The notes under the pieces are model-generated. The model saw nothing but the letters and a program-made list of their open reading frames with translations. It ran no database searches and was not told where the DNA came from. From Phaeosaccion multiseriatum (lineage: Eukaryota > Ochrophyta, other classes): a DNA stretch of 64,000 bases. The stretch lies in the NCBI GenBank assembly GCA_965112735.1, contig OZ218951.1, positions 5,270,001-5,334,000 on the forward strand, written 5' to 3'. Shown one piece after another: positions 23,988 to 35,552 of this stretch; within the stretch, counting starts at the first letter, position 1, and the number at the start of each line of letters is the position of its first letter. Made by a program: the position numbers and the translations under genes.

Positions 23988-26900
23988 CTAATCACTTTCT
24001 TCGTCGGAGTCGTAACTGTCGTAGCTGTCGTAACTGTCGTAACCGTCGCCCTCCGAGTCGTACTCGTCGCTCGCCCCCTCTTCATCCTCCTCTTCGTCGT
24101 ACTCATCGTATGATGTGCTTCCTTCCTCTTCCTCCTCGTCCTCGTCCTCCTCGTCCTCGTCCTCCTCGTCCTCCTCCTCCTCCTCCTCGTCCTCCTCCTC
24201 CTCCTCCTCCTCCTCCTCCTCCTCTTCTTCATCTTCCTCCTCGTCGTCCTCCTCGTCGTCGTCCTCCTCCTCCTCTCCGCTAGACTCTCCACTAAAGTCT
24301 CCTTCTTCTTCCTCATCAGCCTCCTCCCCACTGCCGCCGTCAATGCTCTCTTCTCTGGCCGCCTCACTGCGACTGCTCCCCCTACTACTCTCTTCGCTCG
24401 TCTCGCCACTGTCATCACTGCTCTCCTCATCTTCATCATCATCGTCGTCGTCGTCGTCCTCCTCCTCCTCCTCCTCCTCCTCCTCCTCCTCCTCCTCCTC
24501 CTCCTCATCCCCTTCTTCCTCCTCCTCGCCCTTCTCGCTTCCACTGGCGTCCCCTCGCACCCCCTCTTGTCCCTCCTCCTCCTCCTCCTCCGCCGCCAAC
24601 AACTTCTCTGCCGCTGGAGGGGGCTGAGGCGCGGCCTCCCCCCCTTCCTCTCCCCCTTGCCCTCCCTCACCTCCCTCCCCTCCCTCACCCTCCTCTCCCC
24701 CCTCCACTCCAGCCTCACCCTCCTCTCCTCCTGCCTCTCCCCCCTCCGCTTCTGCCCCCGGCAAGGCCTCGGACATCACTCCCCCCGCCACCGCCGGAGC
24801 AACAGGCTCATCCTCAATGATGCCGTCGTCGTGCCCGAAGAGCGAGCCTGAGTGCTTGGGTTTGCTCAGGCGACGCCTCTCTTCGAGCTTGGCGCGTAGG
24901 GCCGCCCTCTTCTCCTCCCTGTCTTCAGCCGACTGACCCGCCACACACCCACACCCACACACACACCCACACACACACACACACATATACACAGACACAG
25001 AGAGAGAGAGACGGAGAGAGGGAGAGAGAGAGAGAGAGAGGCCAGTCCGGGAAGAAGGGAAGAGTGAGCGAGGGCTGACCATGACATGCTCCTTCCCCTC
25101 CTAGGAGACATGAATGACAATTCGCGCTTTCATTTGTATCGCTTCCCCGCGGGCGGGGCACCTTTTCAGGGCCCACCAAGGCCCGACAACCTGACACTTT
25201 TGTCTTCCTCACCCCTCCCCCCCCTCCCTACCCGTATATATCCCTCCACTCACCGCGTCTGTCCTGCTCTTCTCTCCCTCCTGGGCGATGCGCTCTCTCT
25301 CAGCCGCGTCCGTCACCACCAACCGAGCCGCCGGAGCAAGCCCCAAGTCCGCCAACGTCCTGACACCGGGCCCTCGTCCTCCTCCTGCCGCGGCGGCCGC
25401 CTTCTCCTCCTCCTCCTTCAGCACAAGCTTGAGGCCGGCGTTGGTGAGTTGAAGACTCTCCCCGAGCTCGGGTGCCTCCTCCCTCACGGCGGCAAACACA
25501 TCAGCCGCTACGTTGTTGGGGCCCAGCTCCAGCTTGATCTGTTTGGGGGGCGGAAGTTGGGCCCTCCTCACAGCAGGTGGGGGGGGTGGGGCGTCTTCTT
25601 CTCCTCCTCCATCTCCTGCTGCTCCCTCTGCTGTTGTGTCTGCTTCCGTCTCCTGCTGTTCGGTGGCAGCCACTGCTGCTTCGGTATCACCAACTGCTTC
25701 ACTTGCTACAGCATCTGGGACCTGCTCCTCCTCTTCTCGTACGACGGGCAGGCTGATGGACAGTTTCACACTCTCGCTGCGGAGCGGTGACAGGCGGATG
25801 GCAACAGATGGAAGGGAGTGCACACATGCAAAGGGACAGCAAGACGCGGAGGGTATGAGGAAGAGGCCCCAAGGAAGTCGGGAGGGGAGGAGACCCCATA
25901 AGCTGTGTGGACGGAAGGACCCACAGGGCCGGCAAGAGTTGTACTACCACACCGTCAGGCAAGTGTGACATGGAAAGAAGGAGGATGGTAACCAAAAGAT
26001 TACTCTCATGGCACCGCTTTGCCGTGCCGTGCTGTGCTGTATCACCAACTGCTGTACCTATAACCCTAAGCCAATCGTACCTCGCGGCCGCCAGAGCAGC
26101 GACGCGTGCCTCCTCCGCGAGTCGAGCTTTCTCCGCCTCCGCCGCTGCCATGGCCCTGATGAATGAATGGTCATGGACGGAGACAACATAAGGCAACAAG
26201 AGAGAGAGAGAGCAGTGACCGGGTAGAAGGGTGGGTAGGAGTGAGGGAGGGTGGATGGGTGTGAGAGAGGGAAGGGCAGGGGAGGGGATCATGAGGCCCC
26301 CCTATCTGTCTCTCTCTCTCTCTTCGCTCTCTCTCTCTCTGTTTCTTTCTCCCTCTCTCATATATATATATATAGTGGGGCACTGGGGCTTTAAGGGCAC
26401 CACTCTCTCACGCACCTACAGAAAAAGTGCTTCGATTTGACCCTGCCTCCCTTTCTCTCTCCACACCCACACAAACCCACACACACCCCCACACCCACAC
26501 ATACCTTTGCTCTGCCTCTGCCCTCTCCTTGAGTCGCTTCTCGCCCTCTGCAGTAACAGGAGTTACTGTCGCTTTCAGCCACTTCTCACAGCGTGCCTGA
26601 AACAGCAACAACAACAACAACAACAACATGAGCCTTTTCGTATAGCGGCGGCAGCGGAAGCCCAACCCTCTCCCTCTCCCCTCCCTTCCACCCCCCTCAT
26701 CTCCCTCTCCCCTCCCTTCCACCCCCCTCATCTCCTTCTCCCCTCCCTTCCAACCCACCCCCCTCCTCTCCCTCTCCCCTCCCTACCTGAGCGATGGCGA
26801 GTACAGCCATGTTGCTGTGCACAAGCGTGAGGAACCCCTCGTGCCCCTCCTGCTCTCGGAAACCCGCCACTTTCAGCAGCTCCAGGCCTGCACCATTGGA

Positions 26901-27354
26901 GGGCGAGGGTGGGGGTTTAGATGAGGATGAGGGTGGAGGTGGGGGTGGTGGCGGGGGATGGGGGGTGGACAGGCAAGTCATCGACATTCCGAGGACGATT
27001 CACTCTGTGGCATGTGAGTCAAAGCAAGAGTAGCGCTTCGTCTTCGGGTTTCCTCCTCCTCCTCCTCCTCCTCCTCCTCCTCCTCCTCCTCCTCCTCCTC
27101 CTCCTCCTCCTCCTCCCTCTCCCCGTCCTCGTCCTCCTCCTCCCCAGTTCGCATTGAGGATCAGCACACTAGTACACACGGCGGCGATGCACGACTGAAC
27201 GACGTGTTTGTTGGCACTCACTCTGCGGTATGTTGAGGAGCTTCTTCTGAAAAAGCTTGCTTGCCATGCTCAGTTGGCGGTATTTGGGTGCTCCCACTCC
27301 CTGGTACGCGTTCTGGAGAACATTCACCACCACCTGCACGCACGCACACACGGG

Positions 27355-27405
<51 letters not shown>

Positions 27406-28456
27406 GGGCATGGATCGGTAGAGACGTTCGAAAGGATTAGGCACACACTTCGTATAAACCCATCCACATCCACCCCTCTCACCCATTGACTTACTACCCA
27501 CCCACCCACTCACCTGCACAGCGCTCTTGGCATCCTCCACATACACAGCGTCTTTCGCGTCCCACCTCTCTTGAGGGACCATCCTCTTGAGCGCCTATTG
27601 ACACAGACACAACCCATCAATCAACCGGTCAATCAGTCAATACTTGGTGTCAGGCCGTTAGACCAGACAAATCGCGACTACATACACTATACGTACGTAA
27701 CGTAAGCACTATCACTACGTAATGTTTCGTAAGTACCTCGTCCATCTTGATCTCCACCCGCTCCTTGCGCTTCATGCCCAGGGCGGAGAGTCCCCCTACG
27801 TGAGCAAGCTTTCGACTCATCTTGAGCAGCTGGGAGGAGGCAAGCTGCCCCTGTCGCAAGGGCTTCTTGGGGTCACGAGGGGTGCCGCTGACCATGGCCA
27901 TCATGAATGCCTATGGTTCGTGTGTGTGTGTGTGCGCGTATGGTTGTGCGTGGGCGCGTGTGTGTGCGTGTGCGTGTGCGTGTGTGTTGTTGTTTTGGGT
28001 TGTTGGGGTTGTTGAGGACAAGGACGTATGAAATGGGGGAGGGGCGTGGAAAGGGATTTCGAATGAAGGTGGAGGAGAGGCCAAGGAGAGGGGGAATGGG
28101 GAAGGGGCCGGGCGGGGGAACGCGTGAGGAGGGCAGTTGGAGCAGAGACAAGGGGGATGGGTGGCGCACGCACACACGCACGCACGCACGCACGCACGCA
28201 CCTGCATCTCCTCCGGCTGCAGCACTCCCACAAAGTTGTCCACAATTGTGCCCTTACAGATGGCGAACACGGAGGGTAGCGATTCCACACCCAGCAGCTG
28301 CGAGATCTCCTTCTGCTTGTCCGTGTCCACCTGGGGGCGGAAACCACAACCCCAACCAATCCATAGCGAGGGAGGGAAGAGAGAGAGAGAGGGAGAGTGA
28401 GGAGACGAGCTACCGGTAGCTCAAGCACCAGGACAGGGCATCATGCAGCGCGACAG

Positions 28457-28490
<34 letters not shown>

Positions 28491-30543
28491 CACAACCTTA
28501 CAACCCTACAGCCTCACGTACCTTGGCGAGCCTGAACAGGCCCCCGCTCTTGATGGCCGCCTGCTCCAATGCCGGCGTGAGCTGCTTGCACGGCCCGCAC
28601 CAGTCCGCGTACACGTCAAGCAACACGGGCACGGGCGAGTCCATAACCACAGACTGCAGATTCTCGTGTGTAACGTCAAAGATGACGTCTTTACGCGCGG
28701 CCTCTTTGGCTTTGGGAGCAGCCTTACTGCCACCTCCACCACCAGTGCTGGCGTTGCCCTCCTTCTGCTGCTGTTGTTGCTTCTTCTGCAGCTGCTGCTG
28801 CCTGGCCTTGGCATTGGCGCGGGCCTGGCCGGTCATTTTGTCGAGCAGTCTCTGCGCGTTGCGGTTACCACCCTGCTTCTCAATGTCCTTCTGCCACTGC
28901 ATGAGCAGCGCCGTTCTCGCCACGCCGGAGTCCCACCCTTCCTCCACCATACCGTCCACACTCCGCTCAAACTCGGCCATGAGTGCCTCATCCCCCTGCC
29001 TCAGCAGCTCCTCTGCCTTGGCCATGTCGCCATCGCTCTTCCTCAGAGCACTGAGGGCGGCGTCTTCCTCCCAACCCCCCTCCCCACTAGGACCTCCGTC
29101 CTCTGTCAGCAGCTTGAGCGCATCTGCATACAGGACCATGTCAGCCTCGTCGGCCGCTGCGAGCGCCTCTGCCGCTAGGGTGAGGTCTCCACCGGTCTGG
29201 GCGAGGGCTGCCACCGCGGCCTCGGCCTCCCACCCCATGTTGACCAGCTCTGCGACTTGCCCGTCGTCCACGGCTCCATCGGCACCACCTGCGACGGGCG
29301 GCACACCCATTGTATCACCATCAGCACCACCACCGCCCGCACTATAAGCATCACCATTACTATAACCATCCGTAGAAGGTGGTGATACAGCGGCGTCGCT
29401 CTCGTCGTCAAACACATTGTCATCATCGCCATCATCACCATCATCACCACCAAAGCTTGCTACCCCGCCCTCGCTCTGCCTCTTGCTGTTGTTGTTGTTC
29501 TTGCTACTGCTGCTGTTGCTGCGGCTGTGGGTCTGCCCTCCTTCTGTGCCAGAGTCTGCAGCTGCGTCACGGGCGCCGCTGGAGGTGTCGGTGTTGGTGG
29601 TACTCCAAGCACTTACAGGAGTAGCGTCCCCGACTCCCCCCCCCACCTCGGCGGAAGAAAACGTTGTTGTATCACCAACTACCCCAGATGCTGCTCTTGC
29701 TGCTGCTGCTGCTGCACCGGCCGCTGGTCTCAGCTCACAGACGCCATTCTCGCACACCGTCTCGAAGCCCGGAGGGGCTCCTCCTCCTCCTTCTGCGCCT
29801 GCAGCTGACACACTGCTGCTCGTGTCTCCCCCTATCTCCTCTTCCTGACCCTGTCCCTCCCCACTGCTTCCAGGGCTACCTACATCCTCCTTCTTGTTCC
29901 ACCACGCCTTGGCGGACGCCGCCCAGCCCTTCTTGGCGCCGGCAGTCACGCTACCCGTGCTCCCCATCCCCGGGGTAGAAGGCGCGCTCGATGCACCTGC
30001 TCCTGGGGATGACGAGGTGGTATCCATAGTGCCGGTAGCACCGGCCTCTGTGCCTCCAGAGGCGCCCCCCTCCCCTACCATTGACTGTGCCGCCAGCCAA
30101 CCACCGCGAGAGTGAATGCCACGGTGATTCAGATCAATACCACCACGACCACCCACGTGCGCCAGGATTGAATTGGACGATTCCTTTCTAATACGATTGC
30201 CATCGCTATTGCTACTACTGCTTCTTTTCTTGGCTGGTATCCATCTCCTTCTTCCACGTGGGACCAGTGTTTGTGGTCCTGCTGGTGGTCCCTGCTGGTC
30301 AAACCTCTCGGCCGCTGCCGCGGAGGATACCTGGGCGTCTTCTTGTCCCTGAGGAATCCACTGAGGCCATGCTTTCGATGCGCCCTCTCGATCAGCAGAT
30401 GGGAAACGCTGCACCTGTGCTCCAACACCAACCCCATCCATTCCTCTCGTTGCCGCAGACGCTGTGGCAGCGGCAGCCACCACCACCGCCAGTGCGCACC
30501 ATAGCACCGCACATGGCGAGTGAAGCTGCGACCTCCTCGCCAT
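23988..30543 (-). CDS. Signal peptide-UBA-thioredoxin-PUB-UBX protein with acidic tail; candidate periplastidal Cdc48 cofactor
   Basis: Exons: 30543-28522, 28330-28202, 27910-27737, 27594-27514, 27333-27222, 26887-26787, 26596-26505, 26155-26081, 25776-25254 and 24932-23988, all in phase (about 1,417 residues). A 21-nt extra exon at 25103-25083 is possible. Residues 1-32 form a signal peptide (MARRSQLHSP, hydrophobic core, ASA|ATRG). UBA-like helices lie at about 425-555. A thioredoxin domain follows, with WCGPC at 648-652 and the cis-Pro loop SLPSVFA in exon 2. Residues 803-873 form a PUB domain (VVNVLQNAYQG, PKYRQLSMASKLF, LELLKVAGFRE). A coiled coil and an interrupted UBX-like fold follow (VKLSISLP ... 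TLADLGLAPAARLVV). The last 314 residues are mostly Glu/Asp and end YDSYDSDEESD. UBA, PUB and UBX modules are known Cdc48/p97 and ubiquitin adaptors, and a thioredoxin fold precedes UBX in UBXD7. Combining PUB, UBX and a redox-competent CxxC behind a secretory signal is unusual. Targeting is inferred. Confidence 0.8.
26655..26790 (-). repeat. Intronic minisatellite, about 36-bp unit
   Basis: About four copies of CCCTCTCCCCTCCCTTCCAC followed by CCCCTCATCTC in the intron between the PUB half-exon and the coiled-coil exon of the thioredoxin-UBX gene. Confidence 0.8.
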
Positions 30544-30727
30544 TGCGGATTCCCTTCAATCTACTTTTCCTTCACTTTACAGAGCGATTTGTGAAACGCG
30601 AGGGAGCACCCGCATGAAGATTTTTGATTTTTACCATCTAGTGCCATCCTTCAATTGTTGGAATTTCCGAAACAGCTTTGATCCCTCGTGTAATTGATAC
30701 TTACTCGGGGAGAGAACCGTGCGGCCG
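30544..30727. promoter_or_regulatory. 184-bp bidirectional promoter region
   Basis: It separates the divergent ATGs of the thioredoxin-UBX gene and the coiled-coil gene, the shortest divergent spacer here. TTTTTGATTTTTACC (30619-30633) is locally AT-rich. Confidence 0.5.
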
Positions 30728-33700
30728 ATGTCTCTCACGCTCGGATGCACCTTTAATCCGGGGAGGGTCTCACCCGGCCTGGGCTACAGCAGGAGTGCCT
30801 GTGCGATTGGCAGCAAGGATGAAGGCTTTCTCAAGCTGCGCTTTACAGACGAGAAGATGGCACGCATGCTGGCCACAAAGGCCGTGGCTTCCGGAGAGCT
30901 CAAGCGGGAGAGCAAGAGACTGAAGGTGCGCGTGGGAGGGGGGTCTGGGATGCGAGGGGTGGAAGAGCGAGGAGAGGAGGAGCCTTTGGTGTGCACTTGC
31001 TTCTCTTGTTATTCGCCGCTTACCTTGGGGAGCAAAACTCGGCGGCCTACTCTTTTCCAAACCCCACTCTCCTTTGGCTTTGCGCAGGAGAGGGCTGCTG
31101 CTGAGTTCGGCGTCGAGAGTAGGCAAAAGGCAGCAGAGCATCACCGGAGACTGGCCAAGGAGAGATTGAACGCCTCCAAAGGAGAGAAAGGAAAGCTCTA
31201 TGGAGAGTGCGTCCGTGAAGACAACCTGCAGGTGAAGGACGCGTAGGCATCATCTCGCCACTGCGTTGTTCGAACAACTCATGCTAGCTATGAAGTAATT
31301 TCCCTTGCGTGGGTCCTTGTCTGCGGTAGCAGCCCAGCTGATTGCCTGCATGCCTTCCGTCTGTCTCCTCCTTCACCCTTTACAGCGTGTGGGGTGTGGT
31401 TTGGTGGGCATATGTACAGCCATGTGGCAAGAGCAAGCCAGCTTACTCAGCTTACAGCAGCCACCTCCGCCCTCCCTCAGCCCCTGTGATCTACTTCCAT
31501 GGATGAGTAGCACACGCTCCTGACCCCAAGCCCATCCCTCGCTCTGATCATATCGTTATGATCCTCCCCTTCCATGCACATACCCACGTACCGATGCAAC
31601 ACAGTCACTGGTCAGGTCCAACTCGAGGTGGCCCCGCCCAGTGCAGCGCTACGGCCTTCACTACCGAAGCGGAAACCAGACTTATGATAGCACGGCTCTC
31701 GCCTCCATTGCGGCGGCGGAATTGCAGGTACATCACTTCGTCTTCGCTTTCTTGTTCATCTCTACCAACTTACCTGCCACACACTCACACTCACACAAAC
31801 ACATACACACCCGCACAAAAACACCCACACACACACAAACAAACAAAAATGCACATAGCCGCCACGGAGGGACCAACTAGCCAAGCTCAAACAACAGCAC
31901 GACGGGTGGAGGAGCGTTCTCCTCGGGGCGCGGGAGGAGCAGACACACAAGCTGCGCGTCGAAGCAGATAAGGCCAGAGCCCGAGCCAAGTCGGTGTCGG
32001 ACGCCAACCGGCGGACCATTGGGGAGCGCGAGCAGCAGCAGCTAGAGGACCTTGAGACGATACGCTTGGAGCGGGAGGTGGCGGATAGGGACGCATTGGG
32101 CTTTCGCCAGGAGGAGGACGAGAAGGCAAAGTAAGCGCCGGGGGCCGGGGGTGGGCGTGCGTGTGGCTGGGGTTAGGGGCGAGGGTGTGCTTCAGCTGCA
32201 AGCAAGCCATTTCTCTCTCTTTCTTGATCTGTCGTCGTCGTCGTCTCTCTCTCTCTCTCTCTCGGTCAGTCTCTCTGTCTCTCCACTTTCCCTCTCTCTC
32301 ACTCCCACACCCACAACCACCCAACAACCCCTCCCCCTCCCAGGGCGGCTCGATGGAAGCACAAAGAACTCGGTGCTTTGCGGCGTGTGCAAATACTGCA
32401 AAAGAGGCTGAAAGAGAGGAGAGGCTTGGAGGAGGAGGGCAAGGCGTCTGCAGAGGCAGTAAGGAGGGCCAAGGCTGAGCTCATGGAAGAACAGATTCAG
32501 AAGGATAGGGACAGGTGAGTGTGTGCGTACGTGCGTGTGTGTGTACGCGTGTGCGTGTGAGTGTGCGTGTGGGTGCGTGCGTGAGTGAGTGCATGAGTGC
32601 GTGGGGGCGTGCGTTCGTTCGCTCGTACGGTCTACAGCAATGCCTGCCCCACTTATGCGTTCACCTGCCTCTGTTTGGGTGTCATCTTGTTGGGTACCCT
32701 GCCACCACACCACCCCCTGCTTGTTTTTTTCTCTTCTCTCTCTTCCGACGACGACGCGTACGTGCATCACCGCAGGTTACAGGCGGCGAGGCGCAACGTT
32801 CGGACCAAACTGGAGAACCAAAAGCTGCTGGAGTTAAAGCGCAAGGAGGCGGAGGAGGAGTGCGCCCTCGACATGCAGCAGATGATGTGAGTGAGCTTGG
32901 GCTTCACAGGCAGGAGAGGGCGCAATAGAGAGTCTTATAGAGAGGACTTCATCGGCGTCTCCTTGCTGGTCCACTGATACACCCCCCCGCCCCTCTGGTT
33001 CGAATTGGCTGCCATCCTGATCGACCCCCCCCCCCCTCTACTCCACCCCCGCCCCTCCTTTCCCCTCCCCTAACCCCCAGGGCTCGCCATGAAGAGCTTC
33101 GACGGCAGGAGGAGAATCGGCTCGCAGAGGCAGAGAGAGAGAGGGCGAAGCGGCAAAAGGCACCAATCAGCCAGTCCGTCGAGGCCTTCCACCGCGCAGC
33201 AGCGTTAGCAGCAGCAGATGCACACGGACATGGAAGGAGGTCCAGCGCGAGTTTGAGTTTCAGCTCGGACCGCCCGGGCACGGCAGAACTCGATGCCAAG
33301 GCAGATCGTGAGGTGAAGGCCGCTTGCCAGAAGGAGAGAGAGAAGAGGAAGAGGGAACAAGAGAAGAGGGAGGAACTACGCGTGGAGGTGCAGAGGGCAT
33401 TACAAGTACAAGAGAGGCAGAGGATGGAGAGACTCCACAAGGAGGCCGAGGAGGAGAGTAGGTAGGTGTGTGTGTATGTGTGTATATGTGTGTGCGGGGA
33501 CGTGGGGGGGGGGGGAGGACTGGTGACTCTTTGCCTGCTGTGCGTGCTTCACCTAGAAGTGCCTCCCCCCCTCTCTCCACGATCCTCATCACCCCCCCCC
33601 CCCCTCGCCCGTCCTCCCCCCTCTGTTCCCAGGATGGTGGAGAAGCATGTGCAGACAGCGAAGGATGCAGCGCAGACACAGAGGCAACGGCAGGCCATGC

Positions 33701-34071
33701 GACGGGCGAAAGCGGTAAGTCTCCGTGCGTGTGGGCGCGTGCGTGCGTGTGTGTGTATGTGGCGTCTCCCGCCTGAGAGGGTACTTGATCAGAGTAGAAC
33801 AACACTGAAACTGAACCTGCTTTCATGAACGCACGGTGCACCACCACCACCATCGTCGGCGTCAATCACTTTGATCATACCGCCCTATTACTCCGTTTTG
33901 CCTATTGGCTTGCCTCTCTCATTCATTAACTTCAAAACGAACGAACAGGAGGAGATCCAGCTGTACCAGCTCAAGCAGATGGCCGTGAAGCAGCTCCAGC
34001 AGCGGAGAGACATCGTGGACAGTATGAGTAAGACAGAGCACCAGATCAACGCCAAGTACCTCCGATCGTAG
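30728..34071 (+). CDS. Coiled-coil protein, about 520 residues
   Basis: Not assigned to a family. Nine exons: 30728-30925, 31088-31231, 31647-31727, 31859-32130, 32344-32514, 32776-32886, 33081-33461, 33633-33714, 33949-34071. Every junction keeps phase. The short N-terminal region (MSLTLGCTFNPGRVSPGLGY) is not helical. The rest is a nearly continuous Glu/Lys/Arg/Gln heptad-like helix (for example EREQQQLEDLETIRLEREV, LRRVQILQKRLKERRGLEEE) with one break around SSASLSFSSDRPGTA. The third exon is the least certain: an alternative acceptor 42 nt upstream stays in frame. The composition resembles trichohyalin/TPH-type cytoskeletal proteins, but that is only resemblance. Introns contain TC and TG microsatellites. 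Confidence 0.75.
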
Positions 34072-35049
34072 GGGATGGCAGTGGATGGAGGGGCTCTGTT
34101 TTGGGGCCGTACGTACGCAGATGTGGCCTTACGTACGTGTCCACGTAAGGGGTCTTGTTTGGCCTGTCTTGAACAACGGACGGATGAACGAGCGCCGCAA
34201 CTTCCTCCTCCAAAAGAAGACTCCAGAAGAGCGAGTAGGGGCGGTGAGGGAAGCTGAGGGAAGCTGACTCCTCCCCGAGCGCCCCACCCTTCACGGCCCC
34301 TCAAGGCTGGAGACACCAAGCAAAGCCCTTGGCGCCGGTGCCTGGCTGGTGGCTTAGCGACTGGCGGCATCCTGAGATGGGAGGAGAGGCGGCCCCCTCT
34401 CTTCTGCCGCTTTTAGCAGGTGCGGTTAAAGCCGCAGATCAAACGAACAGGGGCCCTCCCTCCTCGCATCCTCCTCTCGCGCCCAAAAGAACAGCGAGAG
34501 GTGCCTGCCATCAGATGCTGTCCGTCCGTCTGGTGCCATCCATGTCGACGGACTTCCGTTTCGAGGACAAGTCGTGTAGGACAAGTCGTGTAGTCATCGA
34601 CCGTCACCCGCTCGGCGGGCACACATCAGCACGCATCAGAGCGTGTCACACAGGGGGAAGTAAGGAAGGAAGGAATAGAAGGACGAAGGACCTCTCCTTT
34701 CCCCCTCCGACCCGACGTCACCCAGGCCTACATGAAGTAGTGTGCAGTCCACATTAATTTCTCGCCAGGCCAGTCGAGTGGCGCAGTAGGGCAGGGAGAG
34801 TACCGAGAGCAGGCATCGGGTGGAGCCTTTAATATCTCTAGCGGTAGCTGTAGTGCGGCCCGTTTCCCTCTCTCCTCTCCCATCCCATCCACTGCCATCC
34901 CATCCCATCTCTTCTCTCCCAACCCGACACTGTACGAGCCGCACATGGGGCTGGCTGATGAAAGTGTAACGGACGCGATCACGCCTCTCATCCCGCTGCT
35001 GTGGTCCAGTCACCGGGCGGGGCAGGGAGCTCGAGAGCGCGTGAACAAC

Positions 35050-35080
<31 letters not shown>

Positions 35081-35552
35081 GGCGATGACGATAAATCGAG
35101 ACCCATTGCGAAGAAAATCCTCCCTTGTTCCTCTCCCGCTGAATGTGCATTGTTTCGCGAGCTCAGGTTTCGCTCTCTTCGCCGCCCTCTAGCTGCTCCT
35201 CCTCGCTCGTGCCCATTCCCCAAACCGCATAGATGGTAACAGACGGCCACTCTCCCAGTGAAGTCGTCAATATCAGACTCGAGAATTCCATTCTGCCTCG
35301 AAGCGAGACATTCGCGTTCCACAAGGCACAACCCGATTAGAGACTAACCCATTCCGAAAGAGCAGCGGGAAGCTCTGCCCTAAGCTGTCATCCATCCCAG
35401 AGGAGAGCCCCAAAGGCCCAGATCCATCCAGGGTCAGGGTCAGGGTCAGGGTCAGTCAAGGGGAGGCAGCGCCCTCTCCTCAGGCCTGCGCTAGACCCGC
35501 AGAAAGTGCCCTTTCCCTTGCTCGTTTCTCCTCCAATACCTCCTCTCTTGCT
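34072..35552. other. Convergent intergenic region with short repeats, no gene supported
   Basis: 1.48 kb between two stops. It holds copies of the GGATGGCAGTGGATGG motif (34074-34090; reverse copies 34880-34905), a TACGTACGT-rich patch (34107-34150) and a six-fold CAGGGT run (35427-35456). A minus-strand open frame over 34636-35331 has no recognisable domain and crosses a GA microsatellite. Confidence 0.5.
35427..35456 (+). repeat. Short (GGGTCA)n tandem run
   Basis: Five consecutive GGGTCA units. It is one base from the TTAGGG-type telomere hexamer but too short to call an interstitial telomere. Confidence 0.7.

Noticed and set aside
24115-24627. Poly-Ser/Pro frames on the plus strand opposite the acidic tail
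   Set aside because: They are antisense of the Glu/Asp codon repeats of the thioredoxin-UBX gene.
35427-35456. Interstitial telomere
   Set aside because: Only five GGGTCA units, and the hexamer differs from TTAGGG.
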